Positions 9,967-19,133 of a stretch of DNA of 64,000 bases are shown here, piece after piece (positions within the stretch are counted from its first letter, which is position 1; each line of letters starts with the position of its first letter). The stretch covers positions 1 through 64,000 of the forward strand of contig JAHRFE010000033.1 of assembly GCA_019084245.1 (NCBI GenBank), given 5' to 3'. This DNA comes from Hoeflea sp. (GTDB lineage Bacteria; Pseudomonadota; Alphaproteobacteria; Rhizobiales; Rhizobiaceae). The notes beneath the pieces were generated by a model. The model was not told the DNA's origin, searched no databases, and worked only from the letters and a program-made list of their open reading frames with translations. A program made the position numbers and the translations under genes.

Positions 9967-11058
9967 TCAGGCTGCTGCGGCGGCGGTCCTGCCCGGCATG
10001 CCGACGGCAATCGCGCCCGGCGCCGACCGGGCAAACGCCCGCCGCGACAGATGATAGGCCAGCGCAACCAGAATGATCGACACGTAGCCGTCCACCGCAT
10101 AGTGCCAGCCGAGATAGACCGAGCTCATCAGCACGAAGCCGACATAGACGAAGGCAGCCACGCCAAGGCGCTGCGAATAGCTTGCGAGAAACAGCGCGTT
10201 CATGGTGATCAGCGCCACATGCACGCTGGGGAAGGCCGAGATGCCGCCGCCGATGCCGGGCTGGCCGCGCTCGTAGAGCACCCAGAGATAGTTCTGGATC
10301 CGGGCGGCGGAATTGACCGCGTCGCTGGTAGCCAGGAAGGCCAGCTGTCCGCCAAAACGGGCGTGATCGCCGGTGACGTGGCCGTAATAGACCGGACCGG
10401 CGGACAGGAACATGTTGGCGAGAATATTGCCGCAGACGATCCAGACAAACAGGAACATCGCCAGGTAATGCATCCGCACCCGGTCGGCGCTGGGTGACGT
10501 CACCACGAAGAACAGCGCGCCAAAGCAGATCAGGTGCCAGAACACATTGTAGTTGATCTCGATGAAGGTCAGCAGCGCCGGGTTTTGGGCCAGGCCGTAG
10601 AGAAGCTGCCACGGCTCGTTGCCGAAATGCAGAAGCCTGTCGGCATCGGCCATGAACAGGTCCCATGGAAACCCGCCATGGATATTGGCGAAGGAGATCT
10701 TGATCGAGGTGAAGGTGCCCTGGAACAGCGTGATGCCGACCATCACCGCCATGCCCGCAACCAGCCCCGCCAGCCGGCGGCTGGAAAAGCTGCGCCGGAA
10801 CGCCAGCCGGCGGCGCCTGTCGAACCGGTGGACGACCCGCACCAGATCGAACAGCACCACCACGGTGGGCATGAAGAAGGCGAAGGTCCAGAGCCCGGGC
10901 CCGACATAGGCCGAATGCGACGTGCCCTCGAGCTGGCCGAACCCCTGGAGATAGACCAGGCCGAAGGCCGTGTAGGCCAGCACCGTGGCATAGAACCACG
11001 CGTCGAGGCGCAACCGGGAAAGCACTTCGGACCGGAAGGTCTCCAGACAGGAATACAT
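9967..11058 (-). CDS. PAP2-superfamily integral membrane phosphatase/transferase
   Basis: A 363-residue protein with about seven or eight membrane helices. The C-terminal half carries the PAP2 catalytic signatures: GGISAFPSVHVAL (SxxxxxH) and LGWHYAVDGY (HxxxD). The extra N-terminal membrane region resembles the inositol-phosphoceramide-synthase-like (PAP2_3) branch rather than small PgpB proteins. Family members move or remove lipid phosphate head groups on the outer face of the membrane; the lipid substrate here is unknown. It converges on the cytochrome gene with a 53-bp gap. Confidence 0.82.
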   Translation of the reverse strand: MYSCLETFRSEVLSRLRLDAWFYATVLAYTAFGLVYLQGFGQLEGTSHSAYVGPGLWTFAFFMPTVVVLFDLVRVVHRFDRRRRLAFRRSFSSRRLAGLVAGMAVMVGITLFQGTFTSIKISFANIHGGFPWDLFMADADRLLHFGNEPWQLLYGLAQNPALLTFIEINYNVFWHLICFGALFFVVTSPSADRVRMHYLAMFLFVWIVCGNILANMFLSAGPVYYGHVTGDHARFGGQLAFLATSDAVNSAARIQNYLWVLYERGQPGIGGGISAFPSVHVALITMNALFLASYSQRLGVAAFVYVGFVLMSSVYLGWHYAVDGYVSIILVALAYHLSRRAFARSAPGAIAVGMPGRTAAAAA

Positions 11059-11158
11059 CGCACAACCAGACTTAATTGGACCAACACGCTGCAGGCCTCA
11101 CCCTGCCAAAGATGTCCTTATAAAAGGTGAACTCGGGCCAGGCCCTTGCCCCTCCCGC

Positions 11159-11398
11159 TCACACATTCTCAAGCCGCTCCGCGATCCAGATCTTGGTCAG
11201 CGCCTGCCGCGTGACGCCAAGGCGCCGGGCTTCCTTGTCGAGGCGCATCAGGGTCCAAGCCGGCAACTCAAAGGTGACGCGTTGGAGCTCCTGGCCCGGA
11301 CGGCGCGCACTCGACCAGTCGAGATATTCGCTCACGTCCTCACCATCATCGAACTTGCGATCGAATTCCTCTGCGGTGATTGTCTTTTTCGCTGTCAT
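11159..11398 (-). CDS. BrnA/CopG-type antitoxin (no intact toxin beside it)
   Basis: A 79-residue protein with the layout of the BrnA-like CopG antitoxin family: an acidic N-terminus (AEEFDRKFDDGEDVSEYLD) followed by a short ribbon-helix-helix (RVTFELPAWTLMRLDKEARR, then GVTRQALTKIWIAERL). These proteins neutralise a BrnT toxin normally encoded just upstream with overlapping codons, and repress their own operon. Here the upstream space carries only a 27-codon open stretch and then a REP-like repeat, so the antitoxin appears orphaned. A solitary CopG regulator is the alternative. Confidence 0.8.
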   Translation of the reverse strand: MTAKKTITAEEFDRKFDDGEDVSEYLDWSSARRPGQELQRVTFELPAWTLMRLDKEARRLGVTRQALTKIWIAERLENV

Positions 11399-11478
11399 GA
11401 GGCTCCACCTCGTCTTCGCTTGCCGCTTCGCTCATCATACACGACATGGATTTGCAAGGCGATGCGAATGCGCCTTGA
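11395..11478 (-). pseudogene. possible tail of a BrnT-like toxin
   Basis: A 27-codon stretch in another frame ends with a TGA that overlaps the antitoxin ATG, the spacing expected for brnT-brnA. Its IHVVYDERSGKRR resembles the VVYTER...RR segment near the end of BrnT proteins, but the typical IISAR ending is absent and no N-terminal part exists. A REP-like repeat begins a few bases further out, consistent with truncation by that element. The match is short and could be chance. Confidence 0.35.
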
Positions 11479-11483
11479 CTTCC

Positions 11484-11597
11484 GTCATTCCGGCCCCCGC
11501 GCCGGAAGCCAGCGACCCGCTGTCCAGCGGGTCAAGGGACCTTTTTCAGCCCAAGGACTTGGGCTGGCTGGATACCGGATCAAGTCCGGTAAGACGG
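11484..11597. repeat. REP-like palindromic repeat, family A copy 1
   Basis: About 114 bp of nested inverted repeats (CCGGCCCCCGCGCCGG, then ACCCGCTGTCCAGCGGGT) ending in GGATACCGGATCAAGTCCGG. The end segment recurs at 16171-16202 and 42298-42328, and the opening segment recurs at about 42217. This is an extragenic palindromic element, not a gene. The remaining sequence to 11806 is the carB upstream region, with no other feature I can name. Confidence 0.75.
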
Positions 11598-11806
11598 CGT
11601 GGCAGGCGACCTGCAGAACAGCGGCGCCAGCATCTGTCTCAAGGATCCCACTTTCCCCTGCACAATCCCGCATTGGGGGTTCCCTCGGGGCGTCCATTTG
11701 CCTATAAGCCGCGCTTAGCCTCATAGATCGCGCATGGCGTCTCCCGAGCGGTTGATAACCGGCGGGGGCGTTTTGGCGCGAAGCCTGCGCAACAGGGACC
11801 CGGACC

Positions 11807-14800
11807 ATGCCAAAACGCACCGATATCAAGTCGATCCTCATCATCGGTGCAGGACCGATTGTCATCGGGCAGGCCTGCGAGTTCGACTATTCCGGCACGC
11901 AAGCGGTCAAGGCGCTGAAGGAGGAGGGCTACCGGGTGATCCTGGTCAACTCCAACCCCGCCACCATCATGACCGATCCGGGGCTCGCCGATGCGACTTA
12001 CATCGAGCCGATCACGCCGGAAGTGGTGGCCAAGATCATCGCCCGCGAGCGGCCTGACGCGCTGCTGCCGACCATGGGCGGCCAGACCGCGCTCAATACG
12101 GCGCTGTCGCTCAAGCGCATGGGCGTGCTCGAACGCTACAATGTCGAGATGATCGGCGCCAAGCCCGAGGCCATCGACATGGCCGAGGACCGGGCGCTGT
12201 TCCGCGAGGCGATGGCCCGCATCGGGCTTGAGACGCCGCGCTCGTTCCTGGCCAACGCCACCGAGATCAAGGACACTGACCGCAAGCTGCACGAGGGCGA
12301 ACGCAAGAAATTGCGCGATCAGCTCTCAGGCGACGAACTCGACGCCGGCCTCGATGCGCTGGAAAACACCTGGAACCTCGGCGAATCCGACCGCAAGCAG
12401 CGCTACATGAGCCACGCCATGGCCCAGGCCGCCCGCGCGCTCGACGAGATCGGCCTGCCCGCCATCATCCGCCCCTCCTTCACCATGGGCGGCACCGGCG
12501 GCGGCATTGCCTACAACCGCTCGGAATTCTTCGACATCATCGAGAACGGCCTCGATGCCTCGCCGACCACCGAAGTGCTGATCGAGGAATCGGTGCTGGG
12601 CTGGAAGGAATACGAGATGGAGGTGGTGCGCGACACCGCCGACAACTGCATCATCATCTGCTCGATCGAGAACATCGACCCGATGGGCGTGCACACGGGT
12701 GACTCGATCACCGTCGCCCCGGCGCTGACCTTGACCGACAAGGAATACCAGATCATGCGCAACGCCTCGCTCGCCGTGCTGCGCGAGATCGGCGTGGAGA
12801 CCGGCGGCTCCAACGTGCAGTTCGCCGTCAACCCGGCCGACGGCCGCCTGGTGGTGATCGAGATGAACCCGCGCGTCTCGCGCTCGTCTGCGCTCGCCTC
12901 CAAGGCCACCGGCTTCCCGATCGCCAAGGTCGCGGCCAAGCTCGCCGTCGGCTACACGCTCGACGAGCTCGAAAACGACATCACCCAAGGCGCGACGCCC
13001 GCCTCGTTCGAGCCGTCGATCGATTATGTCGTCACCAAGATCCCGCGCTTTGCGTTCGAGAAATTCCCCGGCGCCGAGCCGTTGCTCACCACCGCGATGA
13101 AATCCGTGGGCGAAGTCATGGCCATCGGCCGCACCTTTGCCGAAAGCCTGCAGAAGGCGCTGCGCGGGCTGGAAACCGGTCTGACAGGCCTCGACGAGAT
13201 CGAGATCCCGGGGCTGGGCGAAGGCGACGACGAAAATGCCATCAAGGCCGCAATCGGCACGCCGACGCCCGACCGGCTGCGCATGGTGGCGCAGGCGATG
13301 CGGCTCGGCATGAGCGCCGAGGATGTGCATGCGATCTGCAAGATCGATCCGTGGTTCCTGGCCCAGATCCAGGACATTCTCGCCATGGAAGCCCGCATCC
13401 GCGCCCATGGCATCCCCACCGACGCCGAGAACCTGCGGCTGGTCAAGTCGATGGGCTTCTCCGACGCACGCCTCGGCTCGCTCACCGGCAAGCGCGCGCC
13501 GGAAGTGGCCAAGGCCCGGCATGCGCTGGGCGTGAGGCCGGTCTACAAGCGCATCGACACCTGTGCTGCCGAATTCGCCTCGCCCACCGCCTATATGTAT
13601 TCGACCTACGAGGTGCCGTTTGCCGGCGCGCCCGCCTGCGAGGCCCGCGTTTCGGATCGCGAGAAGGTGGTGATCCTCGGCGGCGGTCCCAATCGCATCG
13701 GCCAGGGCATCGAGTTCGACTATTGCTGCTGCCACGCGGCCTTTGCGCTCAAGGACGCGGGCTATGAGGCGATCATGGTCAACTGCAACCCGGAAACCGT
13801 GTCGACCGACTACGACACCTCCGACCGGCTCTATTTCGAGCCGCTGACCGACGAGGACGTGCTCGAGATCCTGACCAAGGAGCAGGAAGCCGGAACGCTC
13901 AAGGGCGTGATCGTGCAGTTTGGCGGCCAGACGCCGCTGAAGTTGGCCGACGCGCTGGAGAAGGCCGGAATTCCGATCTTGGGCACCGCGCCCGACATGA
14001 TCGATCTGGCCGAGGACCGCGACCGCTTCCAGAAGCTGTTGCACAAGCTCGACCTGGTCCAGCCCAACAACGGCATCGCCTATTCGGTCGAGCAGGCGCG
14101 GCTGGTGGCCGCCGAGATCGGCTTTCCGTTGGTGGTGCGCCCGTCCTATGTGCTGGGCGGCCGCGCCATGCAGATCATCCGCGACGAAGGTAATTTGTCC
14201 AACTACCTGCTCGGCACCGTGCCCGAACTGGTGCCCGAGGACATCAAGGCGCGCTACCCCAACGACAAGACCGGCCAGATCAACACGCTCTTGGGCACCA
14301 ACCCGCTGCTGTTTGACAGCTACCTGACCAACGCCATCGAGGTCGATGTCGATGCGATCAGCGACGGGACCGACGTCAATGTCACCGGCATCATGGAACA
14401 TATCGAGGAAGCCGGCATCCATTCGGGCGACTCGGCCTGTTCACTGCCCGTCCACACGCTCTCGGCGGAGATGGTCGACCGGCTGGAAGTGCAGACCATC
14501 GCGCTCGCGAAGGCCTTGAATGTCGGCGGACTGATGAATGTGCAGTTCGCCATCAAGGACGACGTGATCCATGTGCTCGAGGTCAATCCGCGCGCCTCGC
14601 GCACCGTGCCCTTCGTCGCCAAGACCGTGGGCTCGCCGATCGCCAAGGTGGCCGCCCGGGTGATGACCGGCGAAAGCCTGGCCGACGCCTTTGCCGCCTA
14701 TGGCGCGGTGCCCAATCACCGCACGCTCACCCACATCGCGGTCAAGGAAGCGGTGTTCCCCTTCGCAAAATTCCCCGGAGTCGACACGCTGCTCGGCCCC

Positions 14801-15289
14801 GAGATGCGCTCGACCGGCGAGGTCATGGGGCTCGACCGCGACTACGCGCTGGCATTCGCCAAGGCGCAGCTCGGCGCAGGCGTCGACCTGCCGCGCTCGG
14901 GCACGGTCTTCGTCTCGGTGCGCGACGAGGACAAGCCGCGCGTGCTCGAGGCGATCCGCATTCTTGTCGATAACGGCTTCAGAGTGATGGCCACCTCCGG
15001 CACCGCCGATTTCTTGAGAGACAAGGGTTTTGATGTCGAACACGTCAACAAGGTGCTCGAAGGCCGTCCGCATATCGAGGACGCGATCCGGAACCGCCAG
15101 GTGCACCTGGTGATCAACACCACCGAGGGCGCCAAGACCATCTCGGATTCCAAATCGCTCCGCCGCGCCGCGCTGATGCAGAAGGTGCCCTACTTCACCA
15201 CCATGGCCGGCAGCCTCTCGGCCGCCCAGGCGATCGCCGCGCTGAAGGCGGGCAATCTGGAAGTGCATCCGCTGCAGAGTTATTTCTGA
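11807..15289 (+). CDS. carB: carbamoyl-phosphate synthase large subunit
   Basis: A full-length protein of 1160 residues, typical for alphaproteobacterial CarB. Two homologous ATP-grasp halves are visible: the first begins [23 protein letters not shown], the second near residue 620 begins with [23 protein letters not shown]-terminal MGS-like allosteric domain follows. It uses glutamine-derived ammonia, bicarbonate and two ATP to make carbamoyl phosphate for pyrimidine and arginine synthesis, working with CarA, which is not in the window. It is preceded by a REP-like repeat and followed closely by small toxin-antitoxin-like genes. Confidence 0.97.
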   Translation: MPKRTDIKSILIIGAGPIVIGQACEFDYSGTQAVKALKEEGYRVILVNSNPATIMTDPGLADATYIEPITPEVVAKIIARERPDALLPTMGGQTALNTALSLKRMGVLERYNVEMIGAKPEAIDMAEDRALFREAMARIGLETPRSFLANATEIKDTDRKLHEGERKKLRDQLSGDELDAGLDALENTWNLGESDRKQRYMSHAMAQAARALDEIGLPAIIRPSFTMGGTGGGIAYNRSEFFDIIENGLDASPTTEVLIEESVLGWKEYEMEVVRDTADNCIIICSIENIDPMGVHTGDSITVAPALTLTDKEYQIMRNASLAVLREIGVETGGSNVQFAVNPADGRLVVIEMNPRVSRSSALASKATGFPIAKVAAKLAVGYTLDELENDITQGATPASFEPSIDYVVTKIPRFAFEKFPGAEPLLTTAMKSVGEVMAIGRTFAESLQKALRGLETGLTGLDEIEIPGLGEGDDENAIKAAIGTPTPDRLRMVAQAMRLGMSAEDVHAICKIDPWFLAQIQDILAMEARIRAHGIPTDAENLRLVKSMGFSDARLGSLTGKRAPEVAKARHALGVRPVYKRIDTCAAEFASPTAYMYSTYEVPFAGAPACEARVSDREKVVILGGGPNRIGQGIEFDYCCCHAAFALKDAGYEAIMVNCNPETVSTDYDTSDRLYFEPLTDEDVLEILTKEQEAGTLKGVIVQFGGQTPLKLADALEKAGIPILGTAPDMIDLAEDRDRFQKLLHKLDLVQPNNGIAYSVEQARLVAAEIGFPLVVRPSYVLGGRAMQIIRDEGNLSNYLLGTVPELVPEDIKARYPNDKTGQINTLLGTNPLLFDSYLTNAIEVDVDAISDGTDVNVTGIMEHIEEAGIHSGDSACSLPVHTLSAEMVDRLEVQTIALAKALNVGGLMNVQFAIKDDVIHVLEVNPRASRTVPFVAKTVGSPIAKVAARVMTGESLADAFAAYGAVPNHRTLTHIAVKEAVFPFAKFPGVDTLLGPEMRSTGEVMGLDRDYALAFAKAQLGAGVDLPRSGTVFVSVRDEDKPRVLEAIRILVDNGFRVMATSGTADFLRDKGFDVEHVNKVLEGRPHIEDAIRNRQVHLVINTTEGAKTISDSKSLRRAALMQKVPYFTTMAGSLSAAQAIAALKAGNLEVHPLQSYF

Positions 15290-15301
15290 GGCCGGTGTGG
15301 C

Positions 15302-15559
15302 ATGACCAAGCCAGTCCGCTACACTAAACATGCGGAAGCGGTTCTGGTCGAGCGCAATCTAGAAAAAACGTGGGTGGAGCGGACCGTCCGTGAACCGGAA
15401 TGGCGGACCGGTGACCCTGGTTCTTCCGATGCTGAACGGCGCTTCCGAACAATCCCCGAAAGACAGGACCGCGTAATGCGCGTCATCTGTGTGGAAAATC
15501 AGCTCGAAATACGTATAGTATCCGCATTCCTGGACCGCCGGGCAAGGAGGCCACAATGA
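15302..15559 (+). CDS. DUF4258 domain protein (putative toxin-like partner)
   Basis: An 85-residue protein with the DUF4258 pattern: RYTKHAEAVLVERNLEKTWVERTV near the start, where a His/Glu/Arg helix is typical, and RVICVENQLEIRIVSAFLDRRARR at the end. The stop overlaps the ATG of the DUF2283 gene (CAATGA), implying translational coupling. DUF4258-DUF2283 pairs are widespread and are suspected toxin-antitoxin modules; no activity is claimed. A truncated second copy of its last 23 codons lies at 16239-16309. Confidence 0.8.
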   Translation: MTKPVRYTKHAEAVLVERNLEKTWVERTVREPEWRTGDPGSSDAERRFRTIPERQDRVMRVICVENQLEIRIVSAFLDRRARRPQ

Positions 15560-15750
15560 CACCGACCGTTAAGTTCGATCCCGCCGCCGATGCCGCCTAT
15601 ATTCGGTTTTCGGGTGAAGCGGTGCTTGAAAGCGAAGAAGTTTCCGAAGGTATCATTCTCGATTTTGATGAGAACGGCCGCATCGTTGGCATGGAAGTCC
15701 TTGGCGCGCGCAAGCATCTGCCGCCGGCAATGCTGACGGAAGCGGCTTGA
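15556..15750 (+). CDS. DUF2283 domain protein, copy 1
   Basis: This 64-residue protein reads MTPTVKFDPAADAAYIRFS, then DFDENGRIVGMEVLGARKHLP, the DUF2283 signature (YIRF, DxDxxGxIVGxEIL). It starts within the stop of the DUF4258 gene and would be co-translated with it. In such pairs it is usually regarded as the antitoxin-like partner; the function is not proven. A near-identical second copy sits at 16306-16500. Confidence 0.85.
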   Translation: MTPTVKFDPAADAAYIRFSGEAVLESEEVSEGIILDFDENGRIVGMEVLGARKHLPPAMLTEAA

Positions 15751-15762
15751 GGTACTGAGACC

Positions 15763-16041
15763 ATGGCCTACTACATCGCCCTCATCCACAAGGATCCCGA
15801 CAGCGGCTACGGCATTTCGTTTCCCGATGTTCCGGGTGTTACCGCTGTCGCCAACACGCTGGACGAGGCAATGCGCGAGGCGTCGGTCGCGCTCGGCTTT
15901 GCCTTCGAGGACTGGAGCGGACCCCGCCCAACGCCGCGCACGCTCGACGCCTTGCGGCTCGATCCGGAGTTCCTGGAGCTATCGAGCGACGCCGTGGTCG
16001 CCGCCGTCACGCCCGCGCCGGGGATGGCCGACGCGGCGTGA
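15763..16041 (+). CDS. hicB: HicB-family antitoxin
   Basis: A 92-residue protein beginning AYYIALIHKDPDSGYGISFPDVPGV, the partial RNase H fold of HicB antitoxins (YPxxxxxEDDGYxVxFPDxPG-like), followed by TLDEAMREASVALG. It lacks an obvious C-terminal DNA-binding domain and no hicA is adjacent, so it is either solitary or served by the DUF2283/DUF4258 neighbours. It lies 12 bp after the DUF2283 gene and probably shares its mRNA. Confidence 0.78.
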   Translation: MAYYIALIHKDPDSGYGISFPDVPGVTAVANTLDEAMREASVALGFAFEDWSGPRPTPRTLDALRLDPEFLELSSDAVVAAVTPAPGMADAA

Positions 16042-16067
16042 GGCGGGCGCCGTGCTGCCCCAATCGC

Positions 16068-16202
16068 CGTCACCCCGGACCTGATCCGGGGTCTAGCCAC
16101 CGCGCGTCTGCGCGGTGAATGACTCCTTCGGGTCAAGCATCCAAGAGTCCTCCGGCTCGCGGACGCTCGCCGCTGGATGCCGGATCAAGTCCGGCATGAC
16201 GG
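16068..16202. repeat. REP-like palindromic repeat, family A copy 2
   Basis: It opens with a separate hairpin (CCCCGGACCTGATCCGGGG, 16073-16091) and ends with the same GGATGCCGGATCAAGTCCGG as the other family A copies. It sits exactly between the hicB gene and the truncated duplicate of the DUF4258 gene, so it may mark the duplication junction. Confidence 0.72.
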
Positions 16203-16238
16203 AGACTTCTGCTGCACCGCGCCAGAGCGGCCCGGTCT

Positions 16239-16309
16239 GTGTGGAAAATCCGGTCGAAATACGTATAATATCCGTGTTCCTGGACCGCCGGGCAAGGAGG
16301 CCACATTGA
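16239..16309 (+). pseudogene. truncated duplicate of the DUF4258 gene
   Basis: Only the last 23 codons remain (CVENPVEIRIISVFLDRRARRPH, then stop), nearly identical in DNA to 15488-15559. Upstream of it is REP-like sequence, so the 5' three quarters of the gene are missing. Its stop overlaps the start of the second DUF2283 copy as in the intact pair. Confidence 0.8.
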
Positions 16310-16500
16310 CGCCGACTGTTAAATTCGATCCCGCCGCCGATGCGGCCTACATCAGGTTTTCCGGCGAAGCGGTGCTTGAAAGCGAGGAAGTGTCCGATGG
16401 CATCGTCCTTGATTTCGACGAGAACGGCCGGATTGTCGGCATGGAAATCCTTGAGGCGCGCAAGCACCTGCCCCCCGCGATGCTGACGCAAGCGGCTTGA
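16306..16500 (+). CDS. DUF2283 domain protein, copy 2 (TTG start)
   Basis: The 64-residue product is almost the same as copy 1, with changes such as SDGIVLDF for SEGIILDF and MEILEARKH for MEVLGARKH. The ATG start of copy 1 is TTG here, at the same place in the overlap with the upstream stop. Expression may be weaker. The partner DUF4258 gene is truncated, so this copy stands alone. Confidence 0.75.
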   Translation: MTPTVKFDPAADAAYIRFSGEAVLESEEVSDGIVLDFDENGRIVGMEILEARKHLPPAMLTQAA

Positions 16501-16553
16501 CGGGCGCCGGTGTGGGGAGAATAGTGCTCGCCGGGCAATCCGGACATGCGCAG

Positions 16554-17504
16554 TCACACCCCTATGGGCGAGATAAATTCCACGGTAGCAGCACGGACGC
16601 AGTTGCGCCCATTTTCCTTGGCGCGATAGAGCGCAGCATCGGCGCGACCCAATGCGGCGTCCGGACTGCTGTCGCTTTTCCAAAGTGTTGTCACGCCAAT
16701 ACTCACAGTCAGCTTCAGCTTTCCTTCCCCTGTGCCTGTCGTGGAATCGGCAACAAGTGCGCGGACGCGTTCTGCGACCATGATGGCGCCCCACTCATCG
16801 GTGTTGGGCAGCAGGACGGCGAATTCCTCTCCACCGATCCGTGCCAGCAGATCGCCGCAACGGATCCCCCGTTTGAAAAGTTCGGCAACGTGGCGCAATG
16901 CCTCGTCGCCAGCTGCGTGGCCATGGGTATCGTTGATTTCCTTGAAGTGATCGAGGTCGATGATGAACATGCTTGCGGGCATGCCCTCACCCTTGAGCCG
17001 TTCCAGGACCTTGTCTGCCGTCGCAAGAAACTTTCGGCGGTTCTTGAGCCCCGTCAGTTCGTCGGTTTCGGCGAGCATCTTGAGCTCGAACTCCAGCAGC
17101 TTTCGGGCGGTGATGTCCTGATGGGTGATGACCGCCACGCAATCGGTATCGTCATGGGAAACTGCCTCGGTTTCCAGCCGCGTCACGCGGGTAAGAAACC
17201 AGCGTCGCGTGTCTGGCGAGTGGCACGGATATTCCATTTCAAACCTATCGCGCCGGCAGGTAAGCACTTCCTCGATATTGTGCCCGAAACGATGGGCCGC
17301 ATCAGCGCCTGCTCCGGTTGCGCGCCGGCAGACCTCGATATAATTCATACCAAGGAACGCATCACTGCCCCCATTTTCATCCGAAAAGCGCCGCCATGCC
17401 TCGTTCACAGCCACAATGACCCCGCTGTGATCGACAACGCAGATGCTGGCCGTCAAGGCGTCAAGCACGGCCCCGGCGAGCCGGCGTTCCGATAACCAAT
17501 CCAT
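16554..17504 (-). CDS. PAS-GGDEF diguanylate cyclase
   Basis: This 316-residue soluble protein has an N-terminal PAS domain (about 10-130; VVDHSGVIVAVNEAWRRF) and a C-terminal GGDEF domain. The active-site signature is GGEEF at 224-228, with upstream DELTGLKNRR and FIIDLDHFKEIND. An RxxD inhibitory site (RCGD, 215-218) sits five residues before it, so product inhibition by cyclic di-GMP is likely. It should make c-di-GMP from two GTP in response to a signal sensed by the PAS domain; no cofactor is evident. It has no membrane segment. Confidence 0.93.
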   Translation of the reverse strand: MDWLSERRLAGAVLDALTASICVVDHSGVIVAVNEAWRRFSDENGGSDAFLGMNYIEVCRRATGAGADAAHRFGHNIEEVLTCRRDRFEMEYPCHSPDTRRWFLTRVTRLETEAVSHDDTDCVAVITHQDITARKLLEFELKMLAETDELTGLKNRRKFLATADKVLERLKGEGMPASMFIIDLDHFKEINDTHGHAAGDEALRHVAELFKRGIRCGDLLARIGGEEFAVLLPNTDEWGAIMVAERVRALVADSTTGTGEGKLKLTVSIGVTTLWKSDSSPDAALGRADAALYRAKENGRNCVRAATVEFISPIGV

Positions 17505-17661
17505 TCGAACACGCTCCCATGTGTCGTGAAACTAAGGGTTAGTTGTAAACAGTGGCTTTCGTGCGAACAGACAAATCTAATATATGTTGACGCCGCGCCC
17601 TCCCCCTCTGATTGCACCCTCCCCCGTCTTCGCGTATTCTCCTCCGGTGGAGGGCCGCGCG

Positions 17662-18906
17662 ATGGCCAGGAACATCGTCATTCTGCTCGATGGCACGTCG
17701 AACCAGATTTCCGGCGACCGGACCAATGTTTTGAGACTCTATGGCAGCCTGGAGCGGTCGCGGAAGCAGCTGGTGTTCTACCAGCCCGGCGTCGGCACCT
17801 TCGGGCTTCATGGCTGGTGGCAGCGGTGGAAATCGAAGGCGCGCATCGTGCTGGGGCTCGCCACCGGCGCGGGCATCGAAGACAATGTGATGGAAGCCTA
17901 CCGGTTTCTGGTGGAGACCCACGAGTTCGGCGACAGGATTTATATTTTCGGGTTCTCCCGCGGCGCCTACACGGCGCGTCTGCTTGCCGGGTTCCTGCGC
18001 ATCTTCGGGCTGGTGCGGCCCGAGCAATTGCAGCTGGTGCGCTATGCCTGGCGCGCCTATGCGCGGCTCGGCCAGCCCGGCACCAAGGATTTCGCCGCCG
18101 AGATCGGCCATTTCCAGAAGGTGCTGGGCGGCTTTGGCGTGCGCATCGAATTCCTCGGCCTGTGGGACACGGTGGCCTCGGTGTTCGACGCCAAGGCGGG
18201 CTTTCCCTGGCTCACCACCACCCAGAAGGCCTATACCAACGAGAACAACCGGGTAAAGACCGTCCGTCACGCCGTGGCGATCGATGAGCGGCGCACCTAT
18301 TTCCAGCCCTCGCTGTGGGAGCCGCGGCAACACTATGAATTCTGGTCGAAGGACGACCGCCGCTTCATCAAGATCGCCCAGGATTTCGAGGAGGTCTGGT
18401 TCTCGGGCTGCCATGGCGATGTCGGCGGCGGCTATCCGGACGCCAAAAGCGGACTTGCGAAAATTCCGTTCGAATGGCTCTACCGCGAGGCCGTGGCGCA
18501 CGGCGTGCGCGAAAACGAGGAGGTGTTCGACCTGCTCACCCATGGCGCAACCGCGCCCGGCAGCCCACGGGCGAGCCAGGAACCGGCCCCGCAGCTTGCC
18601 CATGACGAGGCCGACAAGCGGCAGAAGAACTACGGCGCGCCCAACCCGCTGGCCGACATCAACGACTCGATGAGCCCCGGATGGGCCTTCGTCGAATTCC
18701 TGCCGCGCAAGGTGCCGAAGACCTCGTTCCTGCGGCAGTTGCAGCTCGGGCGGATCTACTGGCCGGTGTTCGATTACCGCCGGGTGCCCGAGGGCGCGAA
18801 GCTGCACGCGGCGGTGATCGAACGGCTGGAGAAGCGTCCCGACTACCGGCCGCCGAACCTGCCGGAGCGCTACGAGGTGGTGACGACGCGAGCGGCGGGG
18901 GTGTGA
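17662..18906 (+). CDS. DUF2235 alpha/beta-hydrolase-like protein
   Basis: A 414-residue protein with the DUF2235 layout: an N-terminal NIVILLDGTSN, then GFSRGAYTARLLAGF (GxSxG nucleophile elbow, Ser99), WDTVASV near 175 and GCHGDVGGGY with a conserved His and Asp. The start at 17662 is supported by GGAGG eight bases upstream; the in-frame ATG at 17584 would add a proline-rich stretch. Some DUF2235 proteins are type VI phospholipase effectors (Tle1), but no vgrG, immunity or secretion gene is adjacent, so a housekeeping esterase/lipase is equally possible. Confidence 0.85.
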   Translation: MARNIVILLDGTSNQISGDRTNVLRLYGSLERSRKQLVFYQPGVGTFGLHGWWQRWKSKARIVLGLATGAGIEDNVMEAYRFLVETHEFGDRIYIFGFSRGAYTARLLAGFLRIFGLVRPEQLQLVRYAWRAYARLGQPGTKDFAAEIGHFQKVLGGFGVRIEFLGLWDTVASVFDAKAGFPWLTTTQKAYTNENNRVKTVRHAVAIDERRTYFQPSLWEPRQHYEFWSKDDRRFIKIAQDFEEVWFSGCHGDVGGGYPDAKSGLAKIPFEWLYREAVAHGVRENEEVFDLLTHGATAPGSPRASQEPAPQLAHDEADKRQKNYGAPNPLADINDSMSPGWAFVEFLPRKVPKTSFLRQLQLGRIYWPVFDYRRVPEGAKLHAAVIERLEKRPDYRPPNLPERYEVVTTRAAGV

Positions 18907-18917
18907 GGGGCACCCAT

Positions 18918-19061
18918 CAATCTCCCCCCCCTTGCGGGGGAGATGTCGGCGTAGCCGACAGAGGGGGGAGCTTTCGCCTGTTTGATAGGCTTGCGTGTGA
19001 ATTGAGATCACCCCCCTCTGTCACTTCGTGACATCTCCCCCGCAAGGGGGGGGGGGGAGAT
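18918..19061. repeat. large imperfect inverted repeat with poly-G tract
   Basis: The left arm (about 18918-18970) reads CTCCCCC...GCGGGGGAGATGTC then GACAGAGGGGGG; the right arm (about 19009-19061) is its inverse. Each arm itself folds. A run of 12 G lies at 19046-19057. This resembles palindromic extragenic elements common in rhizobial genomes and fills much of the space between the convergent DUF2235 and FMN-reductase genes. Confidence 0.75.
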
Positions 19062-19072
19062 CAGGGGCACCA

Positions 19073-19103
19073 CCTCACCCTCCCCCTTGTGGGGAGGGTG
19101 AGG
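19073..19103. repeat. perfect 13-bp hairpin
   Basis: CCTCACCCTCCCC at 19073-19085 and its complement at 19091-19103 flank a five-base loop. It lies 30 bp past the FMN-reductase stop on that gene's downstream side. No T run follows on either strand, so it is more likely a repeat or mRNA-stabilising hairpin than a classic terminator. Confidence 0.65.
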
Positions 19104-19133
19104 GGAGGGGCATTGGCGATTAACGGAAAACTC

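Noticed and set aside
12326-14422. A very long open frame (about 698 codons) antisense to carB
   Set aside because: It is the mirror of a high-GC gene with strong third-position bias; the product is His/Gly/Arg-rich with no domain, and carB on the other strand is certain.
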